Below, in pieces: positions 43,442 through 54,682 of a stretch of 64,000 nucleotides of DNA. Position numbers and translations under genes: made by a program. The notes under the pieces are model-generated. The model did not search any database, was not told the origin of the DNA, and saw only the letters and a program-made list of their open reading frames with translations. Position 1 is the stretch's first letter. Each line of letters begins with the position of its first letter. Origin of the DNA: Denitrovibrio acetiphilus DSM 12809 (GTDB lineage: Bacteria > Chrysiogenota > Deferribacteres > Deferribacterales > Geovibrionaceae); the NCBI RefSeq assembly GCF_000025725.1, contig NC_013943.1, positions 2,232,001 through 2,296,000 of the forward strand, given 5' to 3'.

Positions 43442-44167
43442 CTAAAGGATCTGACTGAGAAACAACTTCAGACGCTCACTTTTAGGGTTGTGGTAAATCT
43501 CTTCCGGAGTATCCTCTTCAATCTTCATTCCTTCATCCATAAAGATTATCCGGTCTGCGACCTCTCTTGCAAAGCCCATCTCATGAGTGACAACAACCAT
43601 TGTCATCCCATCTTTAGCGAGATCCTTAATAACATCCAGAACCTCCCCTATCATCTCCGGGTCAAGGGCAGATGTGGGCTCGTCAAAGAGCATAACCTTC
43701 GGCTTCATGGCAAGTGCTCTGGCGATAGCAACACGCTGCTGCTGCCCACCGGAGAGCTGTCCGGGATAAGAATCGCGTTTGTCGGACAGTCCTACTTTTT
43801 CAAGAAGTCCTTCGGCAATGATTTCAGCCTGTGCTTTCTTTATCCCTTTAACGTGTATAGGCGCCATAGTGATGTTCTGAATTACAGTCTTATGAGGAAA
43901 GAGGTTAAAAGACTGAAAAACCATCCCCACCTCTTCTCTGATCTTGTTAATATTAGTTTTCGGATTTGTAAGAGCCTCGCCGTCAATGCTTATGTGCCCA
44001 CCCTGAACCTCTTCAAGCAGGTTAAGCGAACGCAGGATCGTAGACTTACCAGACCCCGAAGGACCGATAATAACGAGCACTTCGCTCTTTGCAACTTCCA
44101 GTGAGACACCTTTCAGAGCTTTCACTCCATTTGGATATATTTTTATTACGTCATTAGCTTTTATCAT
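43442..44167 (-). CDS. Polar amino acid ABC importer ATPase
   Basis: 241 residues, GlnQ/HisP-like. Walker [11 protein letters not shown]-loop [15 protein letters not shown], signature [12 protein letters not shown], Walker [15 protein letters not shown]-loop VVTHEMGFA. It lies 11 bp after the permease gene and ends the four-gene operon. Confidence 0.93.
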   Translation of the reverse strand: MIKANDVIKIYPNGVKALKGVSLEVAKSEVLVIIGPSGSGKSTILRSLNLLEEVQGGHISIDGEALTNPKTNINKIREEVGMVFQSFNLFPHKTVIQNITMAPIHVKGIKKAQAEIIAEGLLEKVGLSDKRDSYPGQLSGGQQQRVAIARALAMKPKVMLFDEPTSALDPEMIGEVLDVIKDLAKDGMTMVVVTHEMGFAREVADRIIFMDEGMKIEEDTPEEIYHNPKSERLKLFLSQIL

Positions 44168-44178
44168 TTCATCCCCCC

Positions 44179-45129
44179 TTATCTGTCCATTGCCGACATT
44201 CTTTTTTCAAGACGCTGCACCAGATACGAGAGTGCAGATGTAAGAACCAGATAAAGAGCCGCAACTGTAAACCACACCTCAAAGGGGCTGAATGTTGAAG
44301 CAACAACTTCGCGCCCTGCTTTGGTAAGGTCTGTGATCGATATAACAGAAACAAGTGATGAATCTTTGATAAGAGAGATAAATTGTCCTGCCATAGGTGG
44401 CAGGGTTCTGCGGAAGGCCTGCGGAAGGATAACCAGAACCATAGCCTTAGGATAGCTCATACCAAGGCTTCTGGCTGCTTCCATCTGCCCTTTATGCACA
44501 GACTGAATCCCGGCACGCACTATCTCTGCGATATATGCCCCCGTAAACACCGACAAAGCGGCAACCCCCGCCGTCATCCGCTCAAGATTAAAAACTGTCC
44601 CAATAAAGAAGTAAAATATAAATATCTGCACCAACAGAGGGGTTCCCCTGATGATTTCAATATAAAAGACTGAAAGTTTTTTCAGAAAGGGATTTTTTGA
44701 TATCCTTGCAAGTCCGGTCATAACACCGATAATGATGGCGAAGAATATAGAATATATGGATATTTCGAGAGTAACAAGAAGGCCCGACAGCAGCGGGCCC
44801 ATCCTGTAAAATTTATGTTTGGCTATAACGTCGCCTTCAAAAACAGTATCTCCGTCTGAAATAACCAGCCCTTTTCCTGCTTTAACCTCTGCGGGTGTTG
44901 CTCTGTCGCCCGGAGGAGTTATTTTAACAGTATTCCCATTAATACTGGCAGTGCCGTCTATGGGTGCTCTGATTTCATCAAAGCCTGAATAGACAACATA
45001 CTGCGGCAGCCTCTCCCATCTCCAGATATAATCAATGCTCTTGCTGGCACCGTAAATTCCGGCAGCAACAGACGCCAGAAACAGAACCAGAACGATATTC
45101 CAGAATAAATTCTTGTTTTTTAAATTCAA
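44179..45129 (-). CDS. Polar amino acid ABC importer permease with N-terminal insert
   Basis: 316 residues. The C-terminal 200 are an ordinary HisM/GlnP permease ([63 protein letters not shown]). Between the first helix (residues 9-27) and this domain are about 75 exported residues including [15 protein letters not shown] and [16 protein letters not shown], which resemble a lipoyl/barrel-sandwich hybrid. That insert may contact the binding protein. Only one permease gene, so a homodimer is expected. Confidence 0.88.
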   Translation of the reverse strand: MNLKNKNLFWNIVLVLFLASVAAGIYGASKSIDYIWRWERLPQYVVYSGFDEIRAPIDGTASINGNTVKITPPGDRATPAEVKAGKGLVISDGDTVFEGDVIAKHKFYRMGPLLSGLLVTLEISIYSIFFAIIIGVMTGLARISKNPFLKKLSVFYIEIIRGTPLLVQIFIFYFFIGTVFNLERMTAGVAALSVFTGAYIAEIVRAGIQSVHKGQMEAARSLGMSYPKAMVLVILPQAFRRTLPPMAGQFISLIKDSSLVSVISITDLTKAGREVVASTFSPFEVWFTVAALYLVLTSALSYLVQRLEKRMSAMDR

Positions 45130-45146
45130 CGTATTAAACCTCTGAT

Positions 45147-45959
45147 TTACTGCTGTATATCTTTAAGCCATTGGTCAGTGCCAAACCACTTGTCGTAGAT
45201 TTTCTGATATCTTCCGTCACCTTTCATCTGAACAAGAATGTTGTTAAGGAAGTTCATGAAATCAGGGTCACCTTTTCTGATCGCCCAAGCAAGTGGTTCA
45301 TACGTGAAAGGCACATTAAGGAAAGCAAGGTTTTTTGAGTTCTGAGCAAAATAGAGTGAGTTGTATGGAAGGTCATAAACGAAAGCATCTGCTTTGCCGT
45401 TAACAACTTCCATAGCGCCTTCCTGCTCTGTTTCAAAAAGGTTTATCTTAGCGTTGCCTATATATTTTTTTGTTGCATAGTCCCCTGTGACACCAAGCTT
45501 TGTCGCTACAGTGTATTTAGGGTCGTTGAGGTCTTTATAGCTTTTGATCTTGCCTGCGAGCTCTTTTCTGATGAGGATTGTCTGACCGACTACGATGTAC
45601 GGGTCAGCAAAGTTGACCTGAAGGTTTCTCTGTGGAGTAATGGTCATACCGGACATGATGATGTCATACTTGTCAGTAAGCAGAGAAGAGATGATACCAT
45701 CCCATGCGGTGTTCACGAGTGTAAGCTTAACACCCATCTCTTTGGCAAGTTCTTTAGCCATATCGACGTCAAAGCCGATGATTTCACCCTTTTTGTTTTT
45801 AAGTTCAAATGGCATATAGCCTGCTTCCATACCAACTCTGAGCTCACCTCTTTTGAGTACCTGATTCAGAGTGGACTTTTCCCAAAGGGAATTGTCATTT
45901 GCAAAAGCTGTAACACAAGCCATTGCAAAAACGAGTAGAGTAACAACAATTTTTTTCAT
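45147..45959 (-). CDS. Polar amino acid binding protein
   Basis: 270 residues with a signal peptide (cleavage near AFA-ND). SBP_bac_3 fold: LRVGMEAGYMPFELKNKKGEIIGFDVDMAKELA, NTAWDGIISSLLTDKYDIIMSGMTIT, DPYIVVGQTILIRKE. The Arg in this last part normally binds the amino-acid carboxylate. Ligand cannot be specified beyond a polar amino acid. AAGGAGG precedes the start and overlaps the end of the zinc-ribbon gene. Confidence 0.92.
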   Translation of the reverse strand: MKKIVVTLLVFAMACVTAFANDNSLWEKSTLNQVLKRGELRVGMEAGYMPFELKNKKGEIIGFDVDMAKELAKEMGVKLTLVNTAWDGIISSLLTDKYDIIMSGMTITPQRNLQVNFADPYIVVGQTILIRKELAGKIKSYKDLNDPKYTVATKLGVTGDYATKKYIGNAKINLFETEQEGAMEVVNGKADAFVYDLPYNSLYFAQNSKNLAFLNVPFTYEPLAWAIRKGDPDFMNFLNNILVQMKGDGRYQKIYDKWFGTDQWLKDIQQ

Positions 45960-45974
45960 ATTACAAATGCCTCC

Positions 45975-46136
45975 TTAGCATGATTTGCCTTCTTCAAGAA
46001 TTTCGTGGATATTCATCTTTACCCTGTGCACCGGGCAGAGAGGAATTTCCTCTTTCGGGATGTAAACGATCTCCGTATGATCGCACTTCGGACACTTCAC
46101 CTCAACCATAGTGGTTTCTTCTTTTTCTGATGACAT
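45975..46136 (-). CDS. 53-residue zinc-ribbon-like protein
   Basis: Reading from ATG 46136: an acidic start (MSSEKEETTMVEVK), CPKC at residues 15-18, CPVH at 34-37 and an amphipathic end (NIHEILEEGKSC). CxxC plus CxxH spaced by about 15 residues fits a small zinc ribbon. AAGGGGG lies seven bases before the start. It is 15 bp before the amino-acid binding-protein gene and shares its direction, so it is the leader gene of that operon. Family not recognised; a regulator or adaptor is possible. Confidence 0.65.
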   Translation of the reverse strand: MSSEKEETTMVEVKCPKCDHTEIVYIPKEEIPLCPVHRVKMNIHEILEEGKSC

Positions 46137-46348
46137 AGTGCAGCCCCCTTGAATAATTGCGAAAAGCAGATTTTAAAAAAAAGTAACAAAAAAATAAAGA
46201 CCTAAGTTAATTTAGACTATATTTTAGCAGAAAACATATAAAATACGTACTAAAAAAATCTTAAAATCAGACAATCACTTAATATGCATTAGCAGCAATT
46301 TTGTTCATATTTAACATAGGCTCTATTCATAAAAACAGTCTGTACCCG

Positions 46349-47350
46349 CTAAACCAAGTTCAAAAGCGAATTAACATCCTGCTCTGTTGTGGCAAACGAA
46401 CACATAAATCTGCATAATCCTGTCTCTTCGTCCCACACATAAAAGCCAAAGTTTCTTTCAATTTTGCTTATAAGGCTGTCCGGCAAATAAACAAAAACGC
46501 CGTTACTGTTAACAGGATAAGCCAGCTTCAGTCCTGCTTTCACAAATCCGGAAGCAAGCTTTGCTGCCATACTGTTTGCTTGTACGGCATTTTCACGCCA
46601 TATGCCATCACGCAGATACGGGATGAACTGGGCGGACAAATAGCGCATTTTGGAGAAAAGCTGCATCCCCTGCTTGCGGTAATATTTTATATTCTGACCT
46701 ATTTCAGGGTTCAGCAGTAACACTGCTTCTCCCATAAGCATACCGTTTTTGGTTCCGCCAAATGATACCAGGTCTGCCCCTTTAACAGCTTCCCCCATTG
46801 AACAGCCAAGGTGTACTGCAGCATTAGCGAGCCTTGAGCCGTCTATGTGAAGAAGTAAGTTATGTTCGGATGCAAATTTACTAAGAGCTGATACCTCCTG
46901 CGGGGAATAGGCAAGCCCTGTCTCCGTTACCTGTGAAATAGAAATAACATACGGCTGAACATGATGCTCGAACCCTTCAGAATGCAGCAGAGGTGTTATA
47001 TCCTCTGGAGCAAGCTTTCCTAACTCAGTCCTAACACTAATCAGTTTACTGCCGAGAAAACGTTCAGGAGCACCGCACTCATCGACATTAATATGTGCAG
47101 ATTCAGCACAGATGACTGCCTGAAAAGGAGAGAGCACCGAAGCCAGCGAAATAACATTTGCACCCGTACCGTTCATAACGGGATAAAATTCCGCATCCGC
47201 TCCAAACTCCGACCTGATAAGCAGCTTTGCCTCATTTGTCCACTTATCATAACCATACGGCTTTTCAAAACCTGTGTTTGCTTCTTCAAGAACTCTCAGG
47301 ATCCTGAAATCAACAGGAGCGGTATTGTCACTCATAAATGCTTCATTCAT
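46349..47350 (-). CDS. Low-specificity L-threonine aldolase-like PLP enzyme
   Basis: 333 residues from ATG 47350 (GAGG five bases upstream). Beta-eliminating lyase/threonine aldolase fold: FMSDNTAPVDFRIL, MNGTGANVISLAS, LLLHIDGSRLANAAVHLG with the PLP Asp, and VSFGGTKNGMLMGEAVL carrying the Schiff-base Lys. Cleaves threonine or allo-threonine to glycine and acetaldehyde. Monocistronic. Confidence 0.88.
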   Translation of the reverse strand: MNEAFMSDNTAPVDFRILRVLEEANTGFEKPYGYDKWTNEAKLLIRSEFGADAEFYPVMNGTGANVISLASVLSPFQAVICAESAHINVDECGAPERFLGSKLISVRTELGKLAPEDITPLLHSEGFEHHVQPYVISISQVTETGLAYSPQEVSALSKFASEHNLLLHIDGSRLANAAVHLGCSMGEAVKGADLVSFGGTKNGMLMGEAVLLLNPEIGQNIKYYRKQGMQLFSKMRYLSAQFIPYLRDGIWRENAVQANSMAAKLASGFVKAGLKLAYPVNSNGVFVYLPDSLISKIERNFGFYVWDEETGLCRFMCSFATTEQDVNSLLNLV

Positions 47351-47412
47351 ATCGACCTCTAAATTACTTTTGTTAATAAGTATTATAGTATCAACAGACA
47401 AATAATTTCAAA

Positions 47413-47447
47413 TTATAAAAAAGAAGGGCAGCGTTTATAAGCTGCCC
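47413..47447 (-). terminator. Rho-independent terminator of the first chemoreceptor gene
   Basis: On the minus strand GGGCAGC and GCTGCCC enclose an eight-base loop and are followed by TTCTTTTTT. It lies ten bases past the end of the 47458-49104 gene. Confidence 0.88.
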
Positions 47448-47457
47448 TGGCAGGTAC

Positions 47458-49104
47458 TTATGTTCTGAATCTGCGCACCAGTGCGGACAGCTCTTCCGTC
47501 TGCATCTGTAAATCCCCTATAGTTCTGGAAACTTCCCCGATAGCACCGTTACTCTGCTCAAGTCCGTTGCTCAGGGTCTGCACATTATCATTTATATTAT
47601 AGATAGCACTGTTCTGTTCGTTAACAGCGCTTTCGATATTCATACTTGAATCAGTAATAAGAGTTACTGCCTCAATGATACTCTCAAACATATCCTCCAC
47701 ATTATTGATACTGACAACACCGTTTTCAACTTTTCCGCTGGCAGCATCCATATTTGCAGACGCAACCCGCGACTCATTCTGAAGATTCAGTATTATAACC
47801 TCTATCTCTTTAATCGCATCCTGTGAGCGTTCTGCAAGTTTCCGCACCTCGTCTGCCACCACAGCAAATCCGCGTCCGTGCTCGCCCGCCCGCGCTGCTT
47901 CTATGGCTGCATTAAGAGCCAGAAGATTTGTCTGATCTGCAATATCATTTATGACATTCAGAATATTACCAATCTCCAAAGAAGAGTTGGTAAGCTGTTC
48001 GATAGTTCTGCTGAGGTCTGAAACCCCTTCTTTTATTGAAGTCATGCAGGACACACTCTCCCCGAGCATAACTTTACCATTATTTATAAACTCATTTGCC
48101 TGTCCTGCTCTTTCGGCAACCTGCCGGACGGATATTCCAACTTCTTCCGCAGATGTACTCATTTGTTCAGTAGCCGATGCTATAGTCACAAGCTGACTTG
48201 TCTGCTCATTAAAACTCAATGCAAGCTGCTCCGTGGCAGCAGATAGCTCTGTGTTACCGGAAGCAATGCTTTCAGAATTAATCTTTACAGTGCTGATGAC
48301 GGCATGAAGCTTAGCAATAAAACCATTAAAATAAGTTGCAAGCTTGCCAACTTCATCCTCACTATTAACAGGTAATGTTGCTGTGAGATCACCCTCGCCT
48401 TCAGACACGTCTTTAAGCACATCTGACGTACTGGTAAGACTGTTAACAAGGTTAGCTGCAAGCCTGTTACCCACAATAAAACTTATAAACAGTCCAATAA
48501 GAATGGTTATTGAGAAGAGAACTGCCGTTGTTTTATAATATTTGTCAGACTCTTTATCGTTAAAATCTGCATTTGCAAGACTCTGTTCAGTCAAAGCATC
48601 TATGCTTCCTCTTGCTTTCTCAAAGAGAGCCTCTGTCTTACCAAATGAAAGGGCGGATGCCTCTTTTATAGATTCCGCAGTACCTTCATTAACCAACTCA
48701 ATAACTCTGTCTGACGATTTCTTCCATGCAGCAAAATCTTTATAAAACTGAGCAATAATAGTTGCATTCTCTTCTTTGACTGAAAGTTTCTCATATTTTC
48801 CAAATCTCATAGTTACCTGATCTCTGTTTGTCGAGTAATCATCAAGATATCTTTTAAAATTTTCGCTGCTCTTAGGCGTAACCAACAAAGCTCTCTCAGC
48901 TATCAACATTTGATGGTAATCCCTGTCTGCCTCAATGAGATAATCAATCGATGGAAGTTCGACTTTAAAAATCATCTCCAGATTATTATGAATTCCACTC
49001 AGCCCGCCAAAACCTATCAACCCGTTCAGGGAGATAATAATGAGAAGTATCCCAAAACTGACATACAATTTTATTCTTACTGATAAATTTCTAATAAATC
49101 TCAT
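47458..49104 (-). CDS. Methyl-accepting chemotaxis protein 1
   Basis: 548 residues. Helix 1 at about 10-32, a periplasmic four-helix-bundle type sensor to about 190, helix 2 at about 192-213, HAMP, then a long cytoplasmic coiled coil with the conserved tip [35 protein letters not shown]. Signals to CheA/CheW encoded elsewhere. Ligand unknown. Downstream is a strong terminator. Confidence 0.93.
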   Translation of the reverse strand: MRFIRNLSVRIKLYVSFGILLIIISLNGLIGFGGLSGIHNNLEMIFKVELPSIDYLIEADRDYHQMLIAERALLVTPKSSENFKRYLDDYSTNRDQVTMRFGKYEKLSVKEENATIIAQFYKDFAAWKKSSDRVIELVNEGTAESIKEASALSFGKTEALFEKARGSIDALTEQSLANADFNDKESDKYYKTTAVLFSITILIGLFISFIVGNRLAANLVNSLTSTSDVLKDVSEGEGDLTATLPVNSEDEVGKLATYFNGFIAKLHAVISTVKINSESIASGNTELSAATEQLALSFNEQTSQLVTIASATEQMSTSAEEVGISVRQVAERAGQANEFINNGKVMLGESVSCMTSIKEGVSDLSRTIEQLTNSSLEIGNILNVINDIADQTNLLALNAAIEAARAGEHGRGFAVVADEVRKLAERSQDAIKEIEVIILNLQNESRVASANMDAASGKVENGVVSINNVEDMFESIIEAVTLITDSSMNIESAVNEQNSAIYNINDNVQTLSNGLEQSNGAIGEVSRTIGDLQMQTEELSALVRRFRT

Positions 49105-49490
49105 AGCGCCACCCTATAAAGTATTTATACACGCAGAAGCCTTTCCGCATGCAATATCAACCCGATCTTCAATCTTTATGTCGCATAAGTATAACCTTAT
49201 ATCTCTTCATAATCAATGTAATATTGTTTCTATATCAGTTGTTTATCTTAAAAGGTATAAATAAAATATTTCTCATAATAATTAACATTATAAGATTTTA
49301 ATAATGATAAACTTAAGTATCATTACCAATATAACTGAGTATTATAACAAAATCATAAACAAATGCTCATAAACAGTTGATATCATTGAATCATTTGCAG
49401 GCATATTTTGCCTTTACATAGAACTTAAAAAACATTAAGATTGTTTGTTTTGTGCCGATTTTTCAAAAACCGACAGGAGGACTATAGAAA
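49105..49490. other. 386 bp intergenic region between chemoreceptor and uracil genes
   Basis: AT-rich. The only signal I can support is the plus-strand promoter at 49413-49441. No sigma-28-type promoter for the chemoreceptor and no riboswitch fold is apparent. Confidence 0.5.
49413..49441 (+). promoter_or_regulatory. Candidate promoter of uraA-upp
   Basis: TTTACA (49413-49418), 17 bp spacer, TAAGAT (49436-49441), about 50 bp before the uraA start codon, whose ribosome site is AGGAGG. Confidence 0.5.
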
Positions 49491-50720
49491 ATGCAGGACA
49501 GCTTTATTAAAACTCTTATACTTGGTGTGCAGATGCTCTTTGTAGCATTCGGCGCATTGGTTCTCGTACCTCTGCTTACAGGATTTGACCCTTCCATTGC
49601 TCTTTTTACAGCGGGCGCAGGTACTCTGCTCTTTCAGATAATCACAAAGAGGATGGTACCGGTATTTCTCGCAAGTTCATTTGCTTTCATTGCTCCTATT
49701 TCTTTTGGAGTGAAGGAATTCGGCATGGGCGCAACGCTGGGCGGTCTTGCCTGTGCTGGACTCGCATATATTGTCTTCTCTATCATGGTTAAAACAGGCG
49801 GTGTCGAAGCCATCGAAAAGTATCTGCCGGCGATAGTCACCGGTCCGGTAATTATGGTCATAGGGCTGAACCTTGCACCAACAGCAGTCAACATGGCAAA
49901 AAGCTTCGACGGATCCGGTAATTACAATGGTCAGGCAATGCTTATCGCAACTGTCTCACTTCTCACAGCAATACTCACAGTTACATACGGCAAAAAGATT
50001 TTCAGCCTTATCCCTATATTGTCAGGGATTGTTGTCGGATACGTATTTTCAATAATACTTGGTGTTGTCAACTATGATGCCATAACAAATGCAGCATGGT
50101 TTTCAATACCTTGGGTTGCAGCAATGAAAGCGGGGACATATGCTGTTCCTGTTTTCGACATAGCTGCAATACTCTACATTGTACCTGTTGCAATAGCCCC
50201 TGCCATCGAGCACGTGGGTGATGTTCTTGCCATCTCCAGCGCAACAGGCAAAAATTATATCAAAGAACCTGGGCTCCACAGAACACTTCTCGGTGACGGT
50301 CTGGCGACATCACTGGCATCTGTTCTCGGCGGACCTCCTAATACAACATACTCAGAGGTTACAGGTGCTGTCGCCCTTACAAAGGCTTTCAACCCTATGT
50401 ATATGACAATAGCAGCCATAACAGCAATCATTCTCGCTTTCGTAGGTAAACTCGGCGCTGTTCTCAGAACAATCCCCGTTCCTGTTATGGGCGGTATCAT
50501 GATCCTCCTTTTCGGAATGATTGCATCTATCGGTGTAAGTACACTTGTCCGTGATAAAGTAGACTTTTCCAAATCACGAAACCTTATTATCGCCTCTGTG
50601 ATCCTCGTGATCGGTATAGGCGACCTCTCATTCACAATGGGCAAGGTTACACTTGGCGGGATCGGTCTTGCAGGTATAATCGGCATAGTCCTGAACCTCA
50701 TACTTCCTAAGGAGAAATAA
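49491..50720 (+). CDS. uraA: Uracil permease (NCS2 family)
   Basis: 409 residues, about 14 membrane segments. NCS2 features are visible: [24 protein letters not shown] near the start, [19 protein letters not shown] and the substrate region [18 protein letters not shown]. The overlap by one base with the uracil phosphoribosyltransferase gene makes uracil the likely substrate rather than xanthine. Confidence 0.92.
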   Translation: MQDSFIKTLILGVQMLFVAFGALVLVPLLTGFDPSIALFTAGAGTLLFQIITKRMVPVFLASSFAFIAPISFGVKEFGMGATLGGLACAGLAYIVFSIMVKTGGVEAIEKYLPAIVTGPVIMVIGLNLAPTAVNMAKSFDGSGNYNGQAMLIATVSLLTAILTVTYGKKIFSLIPILSGIVVGYVFSIILGVVNYDAITNAAWFSIPWVAAMKAGTYAVPVFDIAAILYIVPVAIAPAIEHVGDVLAISSATGKNYIKEPGLHRTLLGDGLATSLASVLGGPPNTTYSEVTGAVALTKAFNPMYMTIAAITAIILAFVGKLGAVLRTIPVPVMGGIMILLFGMIASIGVSTLVRDKVDFSKSRNLIIASVILVIGIGDLSFTMGKVTLGGIGLAGIIGIVLNLILPKEK

Positions 50721-51355
50721 TGGATTTTAATAACTTCAGCGTAGTAAAGCATCCGCTCATAGAGCACAAACTAACCATCATCCGTGACAAAAATACCTCT
50801 AAGAAGGAATTCAAAGAGCTGGTGGACGAAGTCGCAATGCTCATGGCATATGAAATCACAAAAGATTTTCCACTTGAAGAAGTGGAAATTGAGACACCGA
50901 TGGGCATGACAAAAGCAAAAATGGTTTCAGGCAAAAAAGTTGCACTTGTGCCTATCCTGCGTGCAGGGCTCGGCATGGTTGACGGCTTTCTTCGTCTTAT
51001 GCCGTCAGCACGTGTGGGACACATAGGTCTTTACAGAGACCATGAGACTCTTCAGCCGGTTTCATATTATTTTAAAGTGCCGCCCAATGCCGAAGACAGA
51101 GACTTTATCCTGATAGACCCTATGCTCGCTACAGGAGGCTCTGCCATTGCATCTGCCGACAAACTGAAATCAGAAGGTATCAAAAACATTAAGTTTATGT
51201 GTCTGATAGCTGCTCCGGAAGGCGTTAAAGCTTTCTGTGAAGCTCACCCCGACATACATGTTTATGCTGCAGGACTGGACGAAAAACTTAATGAAATGGG
51301 TTATATTGTCCCAGGGCTTGGGGACGCAGGAGACAGACTTTTCGGTACTAAATAA
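50720..51355 (+). CDS. upp: Uracil phosphoribosyltransferase
   Basis: 211 residues, normal length. Converts uracil and PRPP to UMP. Motifs: [16 protein letters not shown], the PRPP loop [12 protein letters not shown] and the uracil-binding end [17 protein letters not shown]. Translationally coupled to uraA, so uptake and salvage are one unit. Confidence 0.96.
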   Translation: MDFNNFSVVKHPLIEHKLTIIRDKNTSKKEFKELVDEVAMLMAYEITKDFPLEEVEIETPMGMTKAKMVSGKKVALVPILRAGLGMVDGFLRLMPSARVGHIGLYRDHETLQPVSYYFKVPPNAEDRDFILIDPMLATGGSAIASADKLKSEGIKNIKFMCLIAAPEGVKAFCEAHPDIHVYAAGLDEKLNEMGYIVPGLGDAGDRLFGTK

Positions 51356-51411
51356 GTATCACGACGATGTTTCTGAATAAAAATACACTTTCATAGACAA
51401 AATAGTATTCA

Positions 51412-51444
51412 TAGGGGTGGTCACACGACCACCCCTATTTTTTT
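51412..51444 (+). terminator. Terminator of uraA-upp
   Basis: Perfect arms GGGGTGGTC and GACCACCCC with an ACAC loop, then a run of seven T on the plus strand. It also sits directly at the 3' end of the convergent chemoreceptor gene, but the minus strand has no T run after the stem. Confidence 0.9.
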
Positions 51445-53061
51445 CTATATTTTAAAACTATCTGAATGGTCCGATAAAGAAGCAGCGTTATCCTGAAGAC
51501 CTGCAGCCGCTTCTGCAATCTGTACGACAGCGGAAGATGCTTCCTGAATACTGGCAGATATCCCCTGTATTGAATAATCCACCATTTCTATATTCTTCGC
51601 TGAATCAGACATACCTTCTGATATTATTCTCTGCTCTGAATTGATCGTCTGCATATTGTCTGAAACCCTCTTGTAGAAGGACTCCAGATTCCGGATAAGA
51701 CTCATCCCTTCTTCTACTTTCGCAACAGAAACTTCCATAGACTCTTTAGCACTGGCAGTATCATTCATCAGATGAGACACTATGCCTTCCACTTCGCCTG
51801 TTGCTTTCTGTGTACGCTCAGCCAGCTTGCGCACTTCGTCTGCAACAACAGCAAATCCGCGTCCTGCATCCCCCGCTCTTGCTGCTTCTATTGCAGCATT
51901 CAGAGCCAAAAGATTTGTTTGCTCTGCTATATCATTTATAACATGCAGAATATTCTCAATCTCGCTGGATGAATCCACGAGACGTACCATAACGTCAGCA
52001 AGCTGTGCTGTATCAGAGCTTATCTCTTCTGTTTTATTAATAACCTCTTCCAGGTGGTCAAAAGCCTGTCCGGTCTCGTTATTTGTGCTTTCCACAAGCC
52101 CAGTCATCCCATCAAGCCTGCCTATAATATCCTGCGACGAATTAGACAGCATCGTCATGGAAGCCGCTATATTGGATATCTCTGCTGACTGCTGACCGAA
52201 TGTTACAGAAAACTCTTCTGAGGCTGACGAAAGTGTGGAACTGTTTTCAGTTATACTTATAATTGTTTCTTTCTGTGTCTGAACAAGCTTCCTGAGCGAA
52301 CGGGTAAAGCTGTTAAAGCTGTCTGAAAGCTCGCCAATCTCATTTTCCTCGCTATAATCAACCTGAGTTGTCAAGTCTCCTGAAGCACCTTTCATAAAAC
52401 TTTGTCTAAATAGGAAAAGCGGAGAGAGAACTGATTTGGTAATAACAAAAGATAAAATCCCTGCAACCAAAAGCGCAAAAGCCCCGAACAATACTGACAT
52501 CATCATAACTTGCCCCTGCTTATCTGTGAGGTCTTCAAGAGCTTTTTCAAGGTGTTGTTTATGTTTTAAGACTATCTGGTTGATTGAGTTGCCAAGCTTT
52601 TCAGCATAGGGGTCAAACTGCCCCATAAATTCATTACCAGCAATGTGACCGGAACTGACGTAAACCTCCGCCATCTGCTTTCCGACACGGTAAAAATCAT
52701 CTATTTCTCTTTTAATACCTGCGAGAGTACCTTTCATACCAGGCATTGAGGCGTTTTTTGAAAGCTTTGCGATAAGCTCGCCTGAGTGTTCGTAATAAGT
52801 TCTCGCCTCATCAAATCCGTCATCATACCCCTCTGCCCCTCTGGTGGCAGATACATCTGTGAGCCACTGCTGTATCTGGACAACATCAAGATTTAACTCC
52901 ATCAGGAGAAGGGTCTGATCCACCGTCTCTATTTTCAGTAATTTAAGCTGCTGAAGTGATCTGTTTGTAGTAAAAATATTATATATGCTAAGCAGCATTA
53001 TTAACACAGACAGCCCGACGAAACCGCCTATGATGCGGGTACGTATTTTAACTCTGAACAT
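51445..53061 (-). CDS. Methyl-accepting chemotaxis protein 2
   Basis: 538 residues from ATG 53061, preceded by AGGAGGAG. Helix 1 at about 9-30, helical periplasmic sensor, helix 2 at about 185-210, HAMP ([27 protein letters not shown]) and the signalling tip [35 protein letters not shown]. Different sensor domain from chemoreceptor 1. Ligand unknown. Confidence 0.93.
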   Translation of the reverse strand: MFRVKIRTRIIGGFVGLSVLIMLLSIYNIFTTNRSLQQLKLLKIETVDQTLLLMELNLDVVQIQQWLTDVSATRGAEGYDDGFDEARTYYEHSGELIAKLSKNASMPGMKGTLAGIKREIDDFYRVGKQMAEVYVSSGHIAGNEFMGQFDPYAEKLGNSINQIVLKHKQHLEKALEDLTDKQGQVMMMSVLFGAFALLVAGILSFVITKSVLSPLFLFRQSFMKGASGDLTTQVDYSEENEIGELSDSFNSFTRSLRKLVQTQKETIISITENSSTLSSASEEFSVTFGQQSAEISNIAASMTMLSNSSQDIIGRLDGMTGLVESTNNETGQAFDHLEEVINKTEEISSDTAQLADVMVRLVDSSSEIENILHVINDIAEQTNLLALNAAIEAARAGDAGRGFAVVADEVRKLAERTQKATGEVEGIVSHLMNDTASAKESMEVSVAKVEEGMSLIRNLESFYKRVSDNMQTINSEQRIISEGMSDSAKNIEMVDYSIQGISASIQEASSAVVQIAEAAAGLQDNAASLSDHSDSFKI

Positions 53062-53190
53062 TGGAAATCTCCTCCTTAAAAACAAGCGCAGAAAAATTAA
53101 TAAATATGTTTTGGTTATGGTTTTCGCGCATGATATAAAATAAATAATTGAATTATCTAAGATATAATAAGGAGTTGGTTCAGTTTTTCA

Positions 53191-53862
53191 TCATCTTTTT
53201 TGAGCTGTTACAACAAGTGTATAGCTATCCTCTGAGGCAAATGCGGCACTGTCAAATCCACCGAATATACGTATATTACTAAAATTATTATTTGACAATA
53301 ATTTACATACAGAAACGCTACTTAAAGGATACAGCAAAACTGATGATTCCGTAGATTCGTTTCCTCTCTGTAACTTTCCTGAAAACCTAATACTGTCAGC
53401 TAAATAATCATATGTTCTCAAAAACTGAAAGTCGCCTGTCTGAATGACTGGAAGTTCAGCCGGCTGTTCCCGCATTATCCTGTCATAATTAAGAATCTGC
53501 AATACAAGTCCCCCCCCAGGCTTTGTTACTCTGGCGAACTCCTTTATTACCACTGAAGGTTCTTTTGAGTGAACCAGTGTGTTCCCCGTGCATATCACAC
53601 CGGAAAAATCGCCATCCGCAAACGGCAACCTGTGCATATCCCCCAAAAGAGTCCTGTCCGGAAATCCAACAAGTTCCGGAACATACTCCACCCCCCATGC
53701 ATCTTTCCCTTCCGAACACAACCGCCTCAGAAGGTCACCTTTTGCACAGCCAACATCAAGTACCCGATCTCCACTTATATTATCTAAAGTAAATTTCAGC
53801 ATATTTTCGCTGACCGGAAATATCTCTCTATAATTTTCAGAAAGCATTCTGTAAAATTCCAT
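53191..53862 (-). CDS. Class I SAM-dependent methyltransferase
   Basis: 223 residues. SAM-binding motif I VLDVGCAKGDLLRRL near residue 35, motif II LLGDMHRLPFADGDFSGVICTGNTLVH, motif III FARVTKPGGGLVLQIL. The first residues (EFYRMLSENYREIFP) resemble methyltransferases that act on small molecules. Monocistronic with AGAGG before the ATG. Substrate unknown. Confidence 0.85.
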   Translation of the reverse strand: MEFYRMLSENYREIFPVSENMLKFTLDNISGDRVLDVGCAKGDLLRRLCSEGKDAWGVEYVPELVGFPDRTLLGDMHRLPFADGDFSGVICTGNTLVHSKEPSVVIKEFARVTKPGGGLVLQILNYDRIMREQPAELPVIQTGDFQFLRTYDYLADSIRFSGKLQRGNESTESSVLLYPLSSVSVCKLLSNNNFSNIRIFGGFDSAAFASEDSYTLVVTAQKR

Positions 53863-54099
53863 ATATCACCTCTTTGCATATAAAATATCACACACAACTT
53901 ATGATGTTTTGATTTTGGTCAATAATCCCAAATAACATTGTAATTTTGACTCTCGCCTGACTTTTTTAAAGCTGGATTAACTCATTTTACAAATGATTTA
54001 TATTTATCCATTTTTTAAATACATACTATTACATTTCTCATTGAGAATTTTTCGATGCATTATTATTTTAACAATATAACTATTTTTACAGGTGCAGGC

Positions 54100-54678
54100 A
54101 TGAGCGTATCAACCGAAATCAAATGCTTCCCTGGCGTTATCAGCAGCATAAGGGAAGTGCGTAATTTGACTGAATTGATAGAGTATATACTTCCATACAG
54201 TATTGCTAAAATCTATCTCACAGCAAACAGGAGATGGTCTTTTCTGGAGAAAAACAGGCGAAACAAAGCCCTTGCACTGCTCATAAACAGAATAATAAGA
54301 CGCTTTGCATTTAACATATGGGATGTCCGTGCAGCCGGAGGCGGTTTTATTGAGGATTTTCACACCATGCCGATCATAGGCATCATAAACATACTCGCCA
54401 CTGAATATGCAAAACAGGAAAACATGATCACCGAATCAGCCGGTCTTAATCTGGCTACTTTTAAGCTGTGCGGTAACGGGTATATCTCTGCTGATCTGAA
54501 ATCATCAATCGATAAACTCTACATGCTGAAAATGCTTAAAGAGCATAACAGCAGACAGCCAAAGCCAGAGATCAGAACCAAACCATACCTTTATGAAGAA
54601 GCAGTGAACTCTCTTTATGAACTTGAGGAAAGCCTAATCAGAAGTCATAATAAAATAAGCAGGGTACAGAATACCTAG
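54100..54678 (+). CDS. Hypothetical protein
   Basis: 192 residues from ATG 54100, preferred because AGGT lies six bases upstream; the in-frame ATG at 54055 has no ribosome site. Cytoplasmic, helix-rich, basic in the first half (LTANRRWSFLEKNRRNK, NRIIRRFAFNIWDVRAAGGGF) and charged at the C-terminus (EEAVNSLYELEESLIRSHNK). No family recognised. It is convergent with yrbL, leaving four bases between stops. Confidence 0.6.
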   Translation: MSVSTEIKCFPGVISSIREVRNLTELIEYILPYSIAKIYLTANRRWSFLEKNRRNKALALLINRIIRRFAFNIWDVRAAGGGFIEDFHTMPIIGIINILATEYAKQENMITESAGLNLATFKLCGNGYISADLKSSIDKLYMLKMLKEHNSRQPKPEIRTKPYLYEEAVNSLYELEESLIRSHNKISRVQNT

Positions 54679-54682
54679 AAAA

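Noticed and set aside
49442-49490. Possible attenuator or riboswitch in the uraA leader
   Set aside because: The CGATTTTT/AAAAACCG pairing is imperfect and there is no alternative hairpin or T run; the leader is too short for a known pyrimidine switch.
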